From contig NZ_LT635838.1 in the NCBI RefSeq assembly GCF_900128475.1, positions 207,803-271,802 of the forward strand: a DNA stretch of 64,000 nt, in the 5' to 3' direction. Positions within the stretch are counted from its first letter, which is position 1; each line of letters begins with the position of its first letter. The translations under genes were made by a program, and so were the position numbers. This DNA comes from Mediterranea massiliensis (lineage in GTDB: Bacteria; Bacteroidota; Bacteroidia; Bacteroidales; Bacteroidaceae). Below the pieces are notes generated by a model. It was not told the origin of the DNA and did not search any database. It saw only the letters and a list, made by a program, of their open reading frames with translations. Positions 36,102-45,148 of this stretch are shown here, in pieces.

Positions 36102-36566
36102 TTACTGACGCGGCTGCGCAGAATAGTTAATTTTCAATGCATAAGCTTGACGGAGAGCTTCCTTGAGTTCAGTAACGATACCCATCTTGGTGTCTTGGTC
36201 AATCTTCAAAGAAACAGTCATATTCGGCTGATCCTCTTCTTTCATACTGGCACGTTCACCGTTGATGTAGTCATATACCTCAGAAACTTCAGCAAAGTTG
36301 TCATTCAATTGGATACGGCTTTCTTCACCCAGCTTCGCACGAAACTCTTTCGTCGGTTTTCCTACATAAATAAACGTTACCAACGATTTCTTCTCAAGTT
36401 TCTCCAATTCAGTAGCTTGCGGAGCTCTAAACTCAACCTTCAAAGTAACCTCACGCATGGTTGTTACAATCATGAAGAAGAACAACAATGTGAAAATAAG
36501 GTCAGGCAGTGAAGAAGTGTTCAAGGCGGGCATGCCGCGCTTACCTGTTTTATTAAATTTTCCCAT
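36102..36566 (-). CDS. ExbD/TolR-family biopolymer transport protein (second copy)
   Basis: 154 residues. Short cytoplasmic N-terminus, one TM helix with the proton-channel aspartate (LPDLIFTLLFFFMIVTTM, D about 22), and a periplasmic domain. Works with ExbB and TonB to energise outer-membrane receptors. It overlaps the preceding ExbD gene by one base and ends the operon. Confidence 0.9.
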   Translation of the reverse strand: MGKFNKTGKRGMPALNTSSLPDLIFTLLFFFMIVTTMREVTLKVEFRAPQATELEKLEKKSLVTFIYVGKPTKEFRAKLGEESRIQLNDNFAEVSEVYDYINGERASMKEEDQPNMTVSLKIDQDTKMGIVTELKEALRQAYALKINYSAQPRQ

Positions 36567-37156
36567 TACTTCTTTTCTCCATACTTTTTAGGTTCCGCCT
36601 CAGAAATCACCTGAGGATAAATCTCACGTATCGCTTCCTGCTGCTCCTCGTTCAAGTCAGCGAAATTCTTCTGCCACTTGGATTGTGCCAGTTCGTTACG
36701 CAGCTCATTGTAAGCAGCAACCAACTCATTTTGCACAGCAATGTATGCCTTGTAGGACGTACCACGGTCGCAACGCAAAGAAATAACATGGAACTTCGTT
36801 ACCATCTGAGTTCCAAAGAACGGAACATCGACAGCCACTTTTTCCGGCAACTTTTCGTCGTTGTACGGATTGGCAATGAATTCCTTTGCCTTGTCGCGCA
36901 GCTGTTCTACGCTGACATAGTCGCTTCCACACATCAACTGGTCGTTGAAGTTCACGGAGACCTGCAGGATGTTGCGCTCCTTGATATCCTTGTCTTCCTT
37001 TTTCTGGTCTGGCCGTGGAGGTTCCGGCAAACGTCTTGCCAAACCTTGGTCGGTATCCATAGAAGTGGTAAGCAAGAAGAACAGCAACAAGATGAAAGCC
37101 ATATCCGCCGTAGAACTTGAGTTGACTTCGGGAACGGTTCTTTTCTTTCTAGCCAT
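36566..37156 (-). CDS. ExbD/TolR-family biopolymer transport protein (first copy)
   Basis: 196 residues. TM helix ADMAFILLLFFLLTTSMD carries the channel aspartate; the periplasmic part is longer than in the second copy, with a Lys/Asp-rich linker and a QISEAEPKKYGEKK-type tail. Two unequal ExbD paralogues in tandem are usual in Bacteroidota, where the motor probably uses a heterodimer. It starts 20 bp after the four-helix membrane protein gene. Confidence 0.9.
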   Translation of the reverse strand: MARKKRTVPEVNSSSTADMAFILLLFFLLTTSMDTDQGLARRLPEPPRPDQKKEDKDIKERNILQVSVNFNDQLMCGSDYVSVEQLRDKAKEFIANPYNDEKLPEKVAVDVPFFGTQMVTKFHVISLRCDRGTSYKAYIAVQNELVAAYNELRNELAQSKWQKNFADLNEEQQEAIREIYPQVISEAEPKKYGEKK

Positions 37157-37176
37157 ATTAATTCCTCTTACTTGAT

Positions 37177-37662
37177 TTATTTAAACTTTTTGGCAGCGCC
37201 AAATCCTATCATTAATAGAATCATCACACCTACTTCTATGTAAAGTGTATATATAAACATATCGGTCAATTTCAACCAGAAAGGAACGTTCTCTGTACCT
37301 TCATATCCCGGTATGGCCAAAGGTGTTGCATCACCCGCAGCCCATGTTACAACCAATACAACAACGAGCAAGGCAATACCAACCAATGATTTAAGAGCAG
37401 TCTTAGGAGAATCTGCGAACATGGAGCCAAATTGATAAACGACACCAACAACAATAGCTATAACTCCCAACACAAACAAAATATAATTCCAATACAGGAT
37501 AGCGTCCGTGTAAAGCGGCTCTGACAGCGAAGGGTCAGCCACCACACGCTGATCCATTGGGGTTTCTCCACCGAAGAAGAACAAGCCCAGGATGATCAGT
37601 GTAATGAGGAGCATTACAGACAGGATAAATCCTGAAACCCTTTGTATTTTAAATTTCTTCAT
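37177..37662 (-). CDS. four-helix membrane protein of the ExbB-ExbD operon
   Basis: 161 residues with hydrophobic segments at about 11-30 (FILSVMLLITLIILGLFFF), 58-78, 88-108 (SLVGIALLVVVLVVTWAAG) and 133-153 (FIYTLYIEVGVMILLMIGFG). No known domain. It sits between ExbB and the first ExbD in this operon, a conserved arrangement in Bacteroidota, so it is probably an accessory part of the TonB motor. Function not established. Confidence 0.75.
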   Translation of the reverse strand: MKKFKIQRVSGFILSVMLLITLIILGLFFFGGETPMDQRVVADPSLSEPLYTDAILYWNYILFVLGVIAIVVGVVYQFGSMFADSPKTALKSLVGIALLVVVLVVTWAAGDATPLAIPGYEGTENVPFWLKLTDMFIYTLYIEVGVMILLMIGFGAAKKFK

Positions 37663-37677
37663 CTTGCAATAAGATTA

Positions 37678-38484
37678 TTATTTTTTGTACTTCAGTTCAT
37701 ATTTCACAACCATATCCAACAGCGTTACAGAAGAATCTTCCATATCACTGGTCAGAGCTTCAATCTTAGACAGGATGTAGTTGTAGAATACCTGCAGAAT
37801 CAAGGCTGCGATCAAACCGAAGATAGTCGTAATCAAGGCCACTTTCATACCACCTGCAACGACCGTCGGAGAGATATCACCTACCTGCTGGATCTTATCG
37901 AATGCCTGCACCATACCGATCACAGTACCCAAGAATCCCAAAGACGGGCTCATTGCGATGAACAGCGTAATCCAAGAGCAACCTTTTTCCAAGTAGCCAG
38001 CCTGTACACCACCGTAAGAAACTACTGATTTCTCAACAACGTCCAAGCCTTGATCCAATCTCATCAGACCCTGGTAGTAGATAGAAGCGATAGGACCGCG
38101 GGTGTTACGTGCAATATCCTTAGCACCTTCTACATCACCTTTTTCCATAGCTGCTTCAATAGCGGCCATGAACTTCTTCGTGTTGATTTCGGCCAAGCTC
38201 AGATAAATGATACGCTCGATGCAGAAAGCCAAACCGATAACCAATGCAATAGAAATAAAACTCATGAAGAATGCAGAACCTTCGATATATTTGATCTTCA
38301 GTTCCTTGTGAATACCACCTTCTTCTACTACTACAGGAGCAGCAGCCTCGTCAGCAGCAGCTTCTACTGCGGGAGCAGCCTGTTCTGTTTGTTCCGCTGC
38401 AGGAGCATCCTGAGCTTTAGCAAGTTGAGTTGAGCCAAATGTTAAGACTCCCATCACAGCAACAATTGCAAATAACTTTTTCAT
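37678..38484 (-). CDS. exbB: MotA/TolQ/ExbB proton-channel protein
   Basis: 268 residues. Unlike enterobacterial ExbB it has a cleavable signal (MKKLFAIVAVMGVLTFGSTQLAKA) and a low-complexity Ala/Glu periplasmic stretch before TM1 (GSAFFMSFISIALVIGLAF). The cytoplasmic loop and the two conserved C-terminal helices (SWITLFIAMSPSLGFLGTVIGM and PTVVAGGMKVALITTIFGLIA) form the channel. First gene of the operon followed by two ExbD genes; tonB lies 3 kb away on the same strand. Confidence 0.92.
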   Translation of the reverse strand: MKKLFAIVAVMGVLTFGSTQLAKAQDAPAAEQTEQAAPAVEAAADEAAAPVVVEEGGIHKELKIKYIEGSAFFMSFISIALVIGLAFCIERIIYLSLAEINTKKFMAAIEAAMEKGDVEGAKDIARNTRGPIASIYYQGLMRLDQGLDVVEKSVVSYGGVQAGYLEKGCSWITLFIAMSPSLGFLGTVIGMVQAFDKIQQVGDISPTVVAGGMKVALITTIFGLIAALILQVFYNYILSKIEALTSDMEDSSVTLLDMVVKYELKYKK

Positions 38485-38564
38485 TGTGTGTCTAATTTTT
38501 AAGATTAATTAATTAAATTACTTGTTATTATGTTTATTTATTATTCGCTTTTTATCGTCTGTTG

Positions 38565-38652
38565 CGGAGAGAGGGGGATTCGAACCCCCGATACCCTTTA
38601 GGGGTATACACGCTTTCCAGGCGTGCCTCTTCAACCACTCGAGCATCTCTCC
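38565..38652 (-). tRNA. tRNA-Ser (anticodon GGA)
   Basis: 88 nt on the minus strand. The acceptor stem is ggagaga / tctctcc with discriminator G; the anticodon loop ctGGAaa sits between gcacgc and gcgtgt arms; a long variable arm (tacccctaaagggta) marks a class II Ser tRNA; the T arm reads gggggttcgaatccccc. The 3' CCA is not encoded. Confidence 0.97.
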
Positions 38653-38816
38653 TTTTCCTATGCTTTTCTTAAAAACGGCTGCAAATTACAAAAAAATTGC
38701 GAACCTCCAGCGTTTTCAGCTACAAATGTATTCTTTTTTTTGTTCTCGCATCGCATTCTGTCCCTATAATCTTTAAGAAAAACCCAAAATTAATAAACTT
38801 TAAAGTCTTTACGACC

Positions 38817-39596
38817 TTATTTGAGCATTCCAAACACTTTTAAAGCGTTCTCGGACGTCCGTTTGGCAACGTCTTCGGGAGTGCGTCCGCACACCTCTGC
38901 CAGCTTGGCCAGGACATATTGGACATAGGCACTCTCGTTGCGCCGCCCCCGATAAGGGACAGGGGTCAGATAAGGGGAGTCGGTTTCCAGCAGAATCCTG
39001 TCCAGCGGCACGGCCGAAAAGACTTCGGGCAGACGGGACTTCTTGAAGGTCAACACTCCATTCACCCCCAAATAAAAGCCGGGGAATTCCAGTACCTTCG
39101 CCGCCTCGTCCGCACTGCCGGTAAAGCTATGGAACACCCCTCTCAGAGTGGTGGAACGATAATCTTCCATAATCCGATAAATAGGTTCGAAAGCCTCCCG
39201 GCAATGAATGACAACCGGCAAATCATACTCCAGCGCCCAGTCGAACTGACGGCGAAGCACCGTTTCCTGTTCGGCACGGAAGGTGGTGTCCCAATACAAG
39301 TCCATACCGATTTCACCGATGGCCAAATAGCGGCGGCCAGAAGCCAGTTCGGCTGCCACGACATCCAGTTCCCTTTCATAATCCTCGTGCACGGAGGTGG
39401 GATGCAATCCGATCATCGGGAAACAATAGCCTTCATAGCGTTCGCACACGTCGAGCATCGGACGGATGGTCATACTGTCGATGTTCGGCATCAGGATATG
39501 GGTTACCCCCGCCTCGCGGGCACGTTCGATAACCTGGGGCAAATCATCAGCAAACTCTTCCAGAAAGAGATGGGAATGTGTATCGATCATATTCAT
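38817..39596 (-). CDS. tatD: TatD-family metal-dependent hydrolase
   Basis: 259 residues. Metal ligands: HSH in IDTHSHLFLEEF, E in GEIGMDLYWDT, H in VIHCREAFEP, H in FHSFTGS and D in LLETDSPYLTP. TatD proteins are 3'-5' exonucleases or deoxyribonucleases with a TIM barrel. The start overlaps the previous gene's stop (ATGA), supporting ATG 39596 over 39590. Confidence 0.93.
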   Translation of the reverse strand: MNMIDTHSHLFLEEFADDLPQVIERAREAGVTHILMPNIDSMTIRPMLDVCERYEGYCFPMIGLHPTSVHEDYERELDVVAAELASGRRYLAIGEIGMDLYWDTTFRAEQETVLRRQFDWALEYDLPVVIHCREAFEPIYRIMEDYRSTTLRGVFHSFTGSADEAAKVLEFPGFYLGVNGVLTFKKSRLPEVFSAVPLDRILLETDSPYLTPVPYRGRRNESAYVQYVLAKLAEVCGRTPEDVAKRTSENALKVFGMLK

Positions 39597-40306
39597 GGTT
39601 CAACTCCTGACTTTATCTTTTCACTGGTACGATAGTAATAGACCAGTCCATAGGCCCGACAAAGCTCCAGCCGCTTGTCAACGGGTTCCACCTGACTGAA
39701 CTTCTCTTCCACCTGGTTCCACAGGTCCAGAATCAACGCATCGGCTTCGCGACGCATGGAGGCAACTGCCGCCTGGCTACGGGCTGTGGCCGTTTGAAGG
39801 CTGCGCTGCTTCTCATAGCTTTCGGCGAAGATATCATAATGCACCTTCACCTTGGCAATGGTCGGATTATAAATGGGAATGCCGCCCTGCGAGGTACGCC
39901 GGTTCTCACCGGCAATAACTTTCCGCCCCCACTCCAGCAAAGCCTGCTCGCTCGAAAGGTCGGGCAAAGACGGACAGGCATCCAAACCATAGTAAGCCTT
40001 GTGAGCCGCCCGGATTTCCGAACGGATGACGGCCAGATTGAACACCTGGATGAAATGGGACAGGTACAGACGGGCCATCTTGACATTCGCCTGATGTATA
40101 CGGCCGGCCTTGGCCTGACGATTGTAACATTCCATATAAAAGATGTGTGCTGCTTCGAAACGCGGCAGAAAGTTACGAGCCATCCCCACCGTCCGAAAGC
40201 TGAACGGAAGGCCATAGGGATTGTCGTAACCATCGGCCTTCTCGATCGCTGTTTTCAGCGCCCGGATGCGTGCCTGATCGGTATTGGGTAATCTTCTATA
40301 TGGCAT
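39593..40306 (-). CDS. conserved Bacteroidota protein of unknown function
   Basis: 237 residues, soluble, predominantly alpha-helical and rich in Arg, Ala and Glu. Recognisable stretches include NPYGLPFSFRTVGMARNFLP, VFNLAVIRSEI and an ending with DLWNQVEEKFSQVEPVDKRLEL. No signal peptide or TM helix and no catalytic motif that I recognise. It lies between the polyprenyl synthase gene (28 bp upstream) and tatD (overlap), apparently in one operon. Confidence 0.8.
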   Translation of the reverse strand: MPYRRLPNTDQARIRALKTAIEKADGYDNPYGLPFSFRTVGMARNFLPRFEAAHIFYMECYNRQAKAGRIHQANVKMARLYLSHFIQVFNLAVIRSEIRAAHKAYYGLDACPSLPDLSSEQALLEWGRKVIAGENRRTSQGGIPIYNPTIAKVKVHYDIFAESYEKQRSLQTATARSQAAVASMRREADALILDLWNQVEEKFSQVEPVDKRLELCRAYGLVYYYRTSEKIKSGVEP

Positions 40307-40334
40307 AATTCCAATCTACTATTATTATAGAGTT

Positions 40335-41312
40335 TTAGGATTCGCGATGCATCAAGGATTCCATCAGTGCCTGCAATTCTTGCTTGCGGTTTGTCGGGAC
40401 ACTGACCTGCGCCAGGCTCTCCTCAGCCCGACGGGTATACTCCTCAATCTTCCGTTCGCACAGGGCTTTCACCCCGATGGCATCGTACAGAGCCGTGACC
40501 GCAGCGATCTTTTCGGCAGGGTCAAACTGTCCGGCCTTCACCCACCGCTCCAACTCGGCGCGTTGGGCGTCCGAAGCCTGGCGGTAGGCCTGAATCAGCA
40601 GATAGGTTTTCTTGTTGCACAAGATGTCGCCTCCAATGTTTTTGCCGAAGACTTTCACGTCGCCATACACGTCCAGCAAGTCGTCCTTCAGCTGGAAAGC
40701 CACTCCCAGATTCATGCCGAAGTCGTACAGGCGGGCGGCGTCTTCTTCGGAAGCTCCGCCCAGCATAGCGCCCAGCTTCAATGCGGCGGCCAGCAGCACG
40801 GAGGTCTTCAGCCGGATCATTTCCAGATACTCTTCCTCGGTCACGTCGTCGCGCGTCTCGAACTCCATGTCGAACTGCTGCCCTTCGCAGATTTCCAAAG
40901 CCGTCAGGCTGAACAGATCCATGACCGGCTTCAACAAGCCGGCGGGACATCCTTCGGCCATGAACTGATAGGCCAGCACCAGCATGGCGTCGCCCGAGAG
41001 AATGGCCGTATTCTCATTCCACACCTTGTGGACGGTCGGCTTACCCCGGCGACGGTCAGCCTGGTCCATCAGGTCGTCATGCAACAACGTATAGTTGTGA
41101 TAGACTTCGATGCCGGTAGCCTGGTTGAAGATGCTCTCCACATCTTCCTTATAGAGGTTATAGGCCATCATCATCAGGACGGGGCGGATGCGCTTGCCTC
41201 CCAACGAAAGCACATAGGATACAGGTTCGTACAATCCGGCCGGACGGCGGGTGAACTGAAGTTCGGCAATATGCCTGTTGATCTTTTCAAGAAGTTCGGA
41301 AGACTTGAACAT
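40335..41312 (-). CDS. polyprenyl diphosphate synthase (trans-isoprenyl)
   Basis: 325 residues. First Asp-rich motif YTLLHDDLMDQADRRRGKPT, second FQLKDDLLDVYGDVKVFGKN; other helices GGKRIRPVLMMMAYNL and SALEICEGQQFDME-type match the all-alpha prenyl synthase fold. It elongates FPP or IPP units to a C30-C45 chain for menaquinone or related lipids; chain length cannot be read reliably. First gene of an operon with the unknown protein and tatD; ispH, a supplier of IPP, is 2 kb away on the opposite strand. Confidence 0.92.
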   Translation of the reverse strand: MFKSSELLEKINRHIAELQFTRRPAGLYEPVSYVLSLGGKRIRPVLMMMAYNLYKEDVESIFNQATGIEVYHNYTLLHDDLMDQADRRRGKPTVHKVWNENTAILSGDAMLVLAYQFMAEGCPAGLLKPVMDLFSLTALEICEGQQFDMEFETRDDVTEEEYLEMIRLKTSVLLAAALKLGAMLGGASEEDAARLYDFGMNLGVAFQLKDDLLDVYGDVKVFGKNIGGDILCNKKTYLLIQAYRQASDAQRAELERWVKAGQFDPAEKIAAVTALYDAIGVKALCERKIEEYTRRAEESLAQVSVPTNRKQELQALMESLMHRES

Positions 41313-41397
41313 AACGGACGAAAAAAGGAATGTGTAGGAACGAAAAGAGGCTGCACACAGGCAACCTCTTTCCTTTCTTTATCTATTTGACAATAAA

Positions 41398-42090
41398 TTA
41401 CTGCAAACGGAACATTACAGGCACGGTGTATTTTACACGTACGGCCTTACCACGCTGCATACCCGGTTTCCACTTCGGCATGGAGTTGATCACGCGAAGG
41501 GCTTCCTTGTCCAGGTAGGGGTCTACACCACGGATAACCTTGGCATCTACGATACTACCGTCGGCATTGACAACGAATTGTACAGTCACACGACCCTGCG
41601 TACCGTTCTCCTGTGCGATGGTAGGATACTTGATGTTCTTGCTCAGGTATTGCATCAGACCTGCCATACCACCGTTGGGGAATTCAGGCATCTGCTCTAC
41701 AACCTCGAAGATTTCCTGCTCTACCACTTCTTCCTCTTCTACCGTAGGAGGCACGTAGGCGATTTCTACAGCCTGACCGGTTTCCTCGGACGAAGCGATT
41801 TCGGTAGATTCAACCTCCATATCATCATCCACAATTGTCAAAGACTCAACAACCGCAGGTGCTTCGGGAGGAGGCGGAGGAGTAGCTTGCTCCGGTTGTT
41901 CCGTAATAGGAATTTCGATTTCCTCTTCAAATACAAGGTCGGCTACACCCTGGCTCGTATCAATCTTCACATCACGTTTCGTCCATTCGAAGGCGATGAA
42001 CATGAAAGCGAGCACAATTACATAACCGACGAGCAGCCAAGTAGATCTCTTGTTCTCCAAGTCTGCTTTAGGCGATTTTTTAACTTCCAT
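41398..42090 (-). CDS. tonB: TonB-family energy transducer
   Basis: 230 residues. Short cytoplasmic basic N-terminus, one TM helix (WLLVGYVIVLAFMFIAFEW, about 19-37), an acidic and Pro-rich periplasmic spacer (PEQATPPPPPEAPAVVE), and a C-terminal TonB domain from ~135 (YPTIAQENGTQGRVTVQFVV to VKYTVPVMFRLQ). It links the ExbBD motor to receptors such as that at 20556-22856. A -7 box TACATTTG is at 42239-42246 (minus), with a ~140-nt leader. Confidence 0.93.
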   Translation of the reverse strand: MEVKKSPKADLENKRSTWLLVGYVIVLAFMFIAFEWTKRDVKIDTSQGVADLVFEEEIEIPITEQPEQATPPPPPEAPAVVESLTIVDDDMEVESTEIASSEETGQAVEIAYVPPTVEEEEVVEQEIFEVVEQMPEFPNGGMAGLMQYLSKNIKYPTIAQENGTQGRVTVQFVVNADGSIVDAKVIRGVDPYLDKEALRVINSMPKWKPGMQRGKAVRVKYTVPVMFRLQ

Positions 42091-42238
42091 AATCTATAAT
42101 AAATTTTAGTGTTTCTCATTTGGGGCAAATATAGCACTTTTCCCACGATTGTGCGCGGGTGCGTGTCTTTTTTTACACAATCGCCCCTGCATTTTCGTTT
42201 TTTTAATTGTTCAAAAGGCTACTTTCGCTTTTGTGCTA

Positions 42239-42277
42239 CAAATGTAACGAGATATTTTAAAAATAGCCTTATCTTTG
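42239..42277. promoter_or_regulatory. divergent promoters between tonB and cmk
   Basis: Minus strand: TACATTTG at 42239-42246 (towards tonB). Plus strand: TATCTTTG at 42270-42277 (towards cmk). Neither has a clear -33 TTTG at the usual distance. The surrounding 282-bp gap contains nothing else I can identify. Confidence 0.55.
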
Positions 42278-42372
42278 GCATGTTTTTTTGAACAAAAAAT
42301 GAAATGTTCCGTTTCTCCAGCAGAGATGTTGCATTTCGATAAAGGAACCACCTTATTAATATATAGAAAACG

Positions 42373-43062
42373 ATGAGAAAGATAATCATTGCCATCGACG
42401 GATTCTCTTCGTGCGGCAAGAGCACTATGGCCAAAGACCTGGCACGCGAAATCGGGTACATCTACATCGACAGCGGAGCCATGTACCGGGCCGTCACCCT
42501 GTATTGCATCGAGAACGGACTGCTGCACGACGGCCGCATCGACGCGGACAAGCTCAGCCATGAGATAGACAACATCCATATCTCCTTCCGACCCAACGCC
42601 GCTACCGGCCGGCCGGACACCTACCTGAACGGCGTGAACGTGGAAGAACGGATACGCACCATGGAAGTATCCTCCCTGGTGAGCCCCGTAGCCGCCCTCG
42701 ACTTCGTGCGCGAAGCCATGGTGGAGCAGCAGCAGGAGATGGGGCAGGCCAAGGGCATCGTCATGGACGGACGCGACATCGGCACCACCGTCTTCCCCCA
42801 TGCCGAACTGAAGATATTCGTCACTGCCTCGCCCGAAATACGCGCCCAACGCCGCTACGACGAACTCAAGGCCAAGGGACAGGCCGTGGACTTCGACGAG
42901 ATTCTGGCGAACGTGAAGCAGCGCGACTACATCGACCAGCACCGCGACGTGAGCCCCCTGCGCAAGGCCGACGACGCCCTGCTGCTGGACAACAGCCACC
43001 TGACCATCGAGCAGCAGAAAGCCTGGCTGACCGAACAGTTCGAACGCGTGGCCGGCAAATGA
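42373..43062 (+). CDS. cmk: cytidylate kinase
   Basis: 229 residues. P-loop [16 protein letters not shown] near 10-24; [15 protein letters not shown] near 36-50; [20 protein letters not shown] in the middle, all typical of Cmk, which phosphorylates CMP and dCMP. The GFSSCGKS P-loop variant is common in Bacteroidota. ispH follows after an 84-bp gap that holds a repeat array. Confidence 0.95.
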   Translation: MRKIIIAIDGFSSCGKSTMAKDLAREIGYIYIDSGAMYRAVTLYCIENGLLHDGRIDADKLSHEIDNIHISFRPNAATGRPDTYLNGVNVEERIRTMEVSSLVSPVAALDFVREAMVEQQQEMGQAKGIVMDGRDIGTTVFPHAELKIFVTASPEIRAQRRYDELKAKGQAVDFDEILANVKQRDYIDQHRDVSPLRKADDALLLDNSHLTIEQQKAWLTEQFERVAGK

Positions 43063-43084
43063 ACCTCCCCCCTCCCCGACTGGC

Positions 43085-43142
43085 AAAGCATTGCTTTCCA
43101 GTCGGGAAAGCAATGTTTTCCAACCCATAAAACACCGTTTTA
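43085..43142. repeat. three palindromes spaced by 22 bp
   Basis: Near-palindromes aaagcattgcttt, aaagcaatgtttt and aaaacaccgtttta start at 43085, 43107 and 43129, exactly 22 bp apart. The last one ends 4 bp before the ispH start codon, so the array covers the ispH ribosome-binding region. Confidence 0.75.
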
Positions 43143-43146
43143 TCAC

Positions 43147-44025
43147 ATGGCTAAAGTAGAAATAGACGAAGGATCGGGCTTCTGCTTCGGAGTGGTCAAC
43201 GCCATCAGCAAAGCCGAAGAGGAACTGGCCAAAGGCGGCACACTGTACTGCCTGGGCGACATTGTGCACAACAGCCGCGAAGTGGAGCGTCTGAAGGCCA
43301 TGGGGCTCGTCACCATCAACCACGACGAGTTCAACCGCCTGCACGACGCCAAGGTACTGCTGCGCGCCCACGGCGAACCGCCCGAGACCTACGAGACAGC
43401 CCGCCGCAACCACATCGAAATCATCGACGCCACCTGCCCTGTCGTCCTCCGCCTGCAGAAGCGAATCAAGCAGGAATACACCCGGCAGGACGACGAAGAC
43501 ACACAGATTGTCATCTACGGCAAAAACGGACACGCCGAAGTGCTGGGCCTCGTCGGCCAGACCGAAGGCAAAGCCATCGTCATCGAGAAGCTGGACGAAG
43601 CCCGCTCGCTCGACCTGACCCGTAGCATCCGCCTCTACTCGCAGACCACCAAGTCGCTGGACGAATTCCGCCGCATCGTGGAGTACATCCAGGAGCACAT
43701 CTCGCCCCAGGCCACCTTCGAATACTACGACACCATCTGCCGGCAGGTGGCCAACCGCATCCCCAACATCCGCAAGTTTGCCGCCTCGCACGATCTGATA
43801 TTCTTCGTCAGCGGCAAGAAGAGCTCCAACGGCAAGATGCTGTTCAGTGAATGTCAGAAGGTGAACCCCAACTCGCACCTGATAGACAGCCCCGAGGAAA
43901 TAGACAGCTCGCTGCTGGCCAAAGCCTCCTCCATCGGCATCTGCGGTGCCACCTCCACCCCCAAGTGGCTGATGGAACAAATTTCGTCGGCCATCCAAGA
44001 GAAGCTCCAAAGTCCAGCAAATTAA
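43147..44025 (+). CDS. ispH: 4-hydroxy-3-methylbut-2-enyl diphosphate reductase
   Basis: 292 residues. The three cysteines that hold the [4Fe-4S] cluster are in GSGFCFGVVNAI (C14), DATCPVVLRL (~C98) and GICGATSTPKWLMEQI (~C265); the substrate-binding His/Glu segments RAHGEPPE and GKNGHAEVLG are present. Last step of the MEP isoprenoid pathway, giving IPP and DMAPP. Confidence 0.96.
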   Translation: MAKVEIDEGSGFCFGVVNAISKAEEELAKGGTLYCLGDIVHNSREVERLKAMGLVTINHDEFNRLHDAKVLLRAHGEPPETYETARRNHIEIIDATCPVVLRLQKRIKQEYTRQDDEDTQIVIYGKNGHAEVLGLVGQTEGKAIVIEKLDEARSLDLTRSIRLYSQTTKSLDEFRRIVEYIQEHISPQATFEYYDTICRQVANRIPNIRKFAASHDLIFFVSGKKSSNGKMLFSECQKVNPNSHLIDSPEEIDSSLLAKASSIGICGATSTPKWLMEQISSAIQEKLQSPAN

Positions 44026-44057
44026 CGAAAATTATTATAGTCGCCCTCAGCTTTTTC

Positions 44058-44065
44058 GTATCTTT
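44058..44065 (+). promoter_or_regulatory. -7 box of the pfkA promoter
   Basis: Perfect TATCTTTG followed by C, 32 bp before the pfkA start codon. The -33 region lacks a clear TTTG. Confidence 0.6.
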
Positions 44066-44097
44066 GCGGGCAAATTACTAACTAAAAGAAGATTGTC

Positions 44098-45078
44098 ATG
44101 GGAACAATTAAGTGCATCGGTATTCTGACCTCCGGAGGAGACGCTCCGGGAATGAACGCTGCCATCCGTGCGGTGACACGTGCAGCCATTTACAACGGCC
44201 TTCAAGTAAAAGGTATCTACAGAGGATACAAAGGCCTGGTAACCGGTGAAATCAAAGAGTTCAAAAGCCAGAACGTAAGCAACATCATTCAAATGGGAGG
44301 TACCATCCTGAAGACAGCACGCTGCAAGGAATTCATGACTCCCGAAGGCCGCCAGCTGGCCTACGACAACATGAAGAAGGAAGGTATCGACGCCCTGGTC
44401 ATCATTGGCGGCGACGGTTCGCTGACGGGTGCCCGCATCTTTGCGCAGGAGTTCGACGTGCCCTGCATCGGCCTGCCCGGCACCATCGACAACGACCTTT
44501 TCGGCACCGACACAACCATCGGATATGACACGGCCCTGAACACCATTCTCGACGCCGTCGACAAAATCCGCGATACGGCTACGTCGCACGAACGCCTCTT
44601 CTTTGTCGAGGTTATGGGACGTGACGCCGGCTTCCTGGCCCTGAACGGTGCCATCGCATCGGGTGCCGAAGCAGCCATCATCCCCGAATTCAGTACGGAA
44701 GTAGACCAGCTGGAAGAATTCATCAAGAACGGCTTCCGCAAGTCGAAGAACAGTAGTATCGTCATCGTAGCCGAAAGCGAACTGACGGGCGGTGCCATGC
44801 ACTATGCCGAACGTGTGAAGAATGAATATCCGCAATACGACGTACGCGTCACCATCCTCGGCCACCTACAACGCGGCGGAAGCCCCACGGCCCACGACCG
44901 TATCCTGGCCAGCCGACTGGGTGCCGCTGCCATCGACGCCATCATGGAAGGACAACGCAACGTCATGATCGGCATCGAGCACGATGAAGTGGTTTACGTT
45001 CCCTTCACCAAGGCCATCAAGAACGACAAACCCATCAAGAAAGAACTGGTCAACGTATTGCGCGAACTGTCCATCTAA
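44098..45078 (+). CDS. pfkA: ATP-dependent 6-phosphofructokinase
   Basis: 326 residues. [19 protein letters not shown] at the N-terminus, the nucleotide loop [15 protein letters not shown], the catalytic [20 protein letters not shown] (Asp general base) and [17 protein letters not shown] with Gly after GGD is the ATP-using rather than PPi-using form. Commits fructose-6-phosphate to glycolysis. Followed by a terminator. Confidence 0.96.
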   Translation: MGTIKCIGILTSGGDAPGMNAAIRAVTRAAIYNGLQVKGIYRGYKGLVTGEIKEFKSQNVSNIIQMGGTILKTARCKEFMTPEGRQLAYDNMKKEGIDALVIIGGDGSLTGARIFAQEFDVPCIGLPGTIDNDLFGTDTTIGYDTALNTILDAVDKIRDTATSHERLFFVEVMGRDAGFLALNGAIASGAEAAIIPEFSTEVDQLEEFIKNGFRKSKNSSIVIVAESELTGGAMHYAERVKNEYPQYDVRVTILGHLQRGGSPTAHDRILASRLGAAAIDAIMEGQRNVMIGIEHDEVVYVPFTKAIKNDKPIKKELVNVLRELSI

Positions 45079-45103
45079 GGGAAAAACGAAACTCAATATG
45101 CAG

Positions 45104-45142
45104 AAAGGGGGGTGCATTGCTGATGCACCCCCTTTCGTTTTT
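45104..45142 (+). terminator. intrinsic terminator after pfkA
   Basis: Stem aaaggggggtgcat / atgcaccccccttt-like (13-14 bp, one bulged G) with a 5-nt loop, then a T-run at about 45138-45142. It sits between convergent genes and may also stop the SDR operon from the other side. Confidence 0.85.
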
Positions 45143-45148
45143 ATAACT

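Noticed and set aside
38565-38652. tRNA-Ser as attachment site of an integrated element
   Set aside because: No duplicated tRNA 3' end seen nearby and flanking genes are core (ExbB operon, tatD).
42211-44010. 599-codon minus-strand frame opposite cmk and ispH
   Set aside because: Antisense shadow; cmk and ispH on the plus strand have complete active sites.
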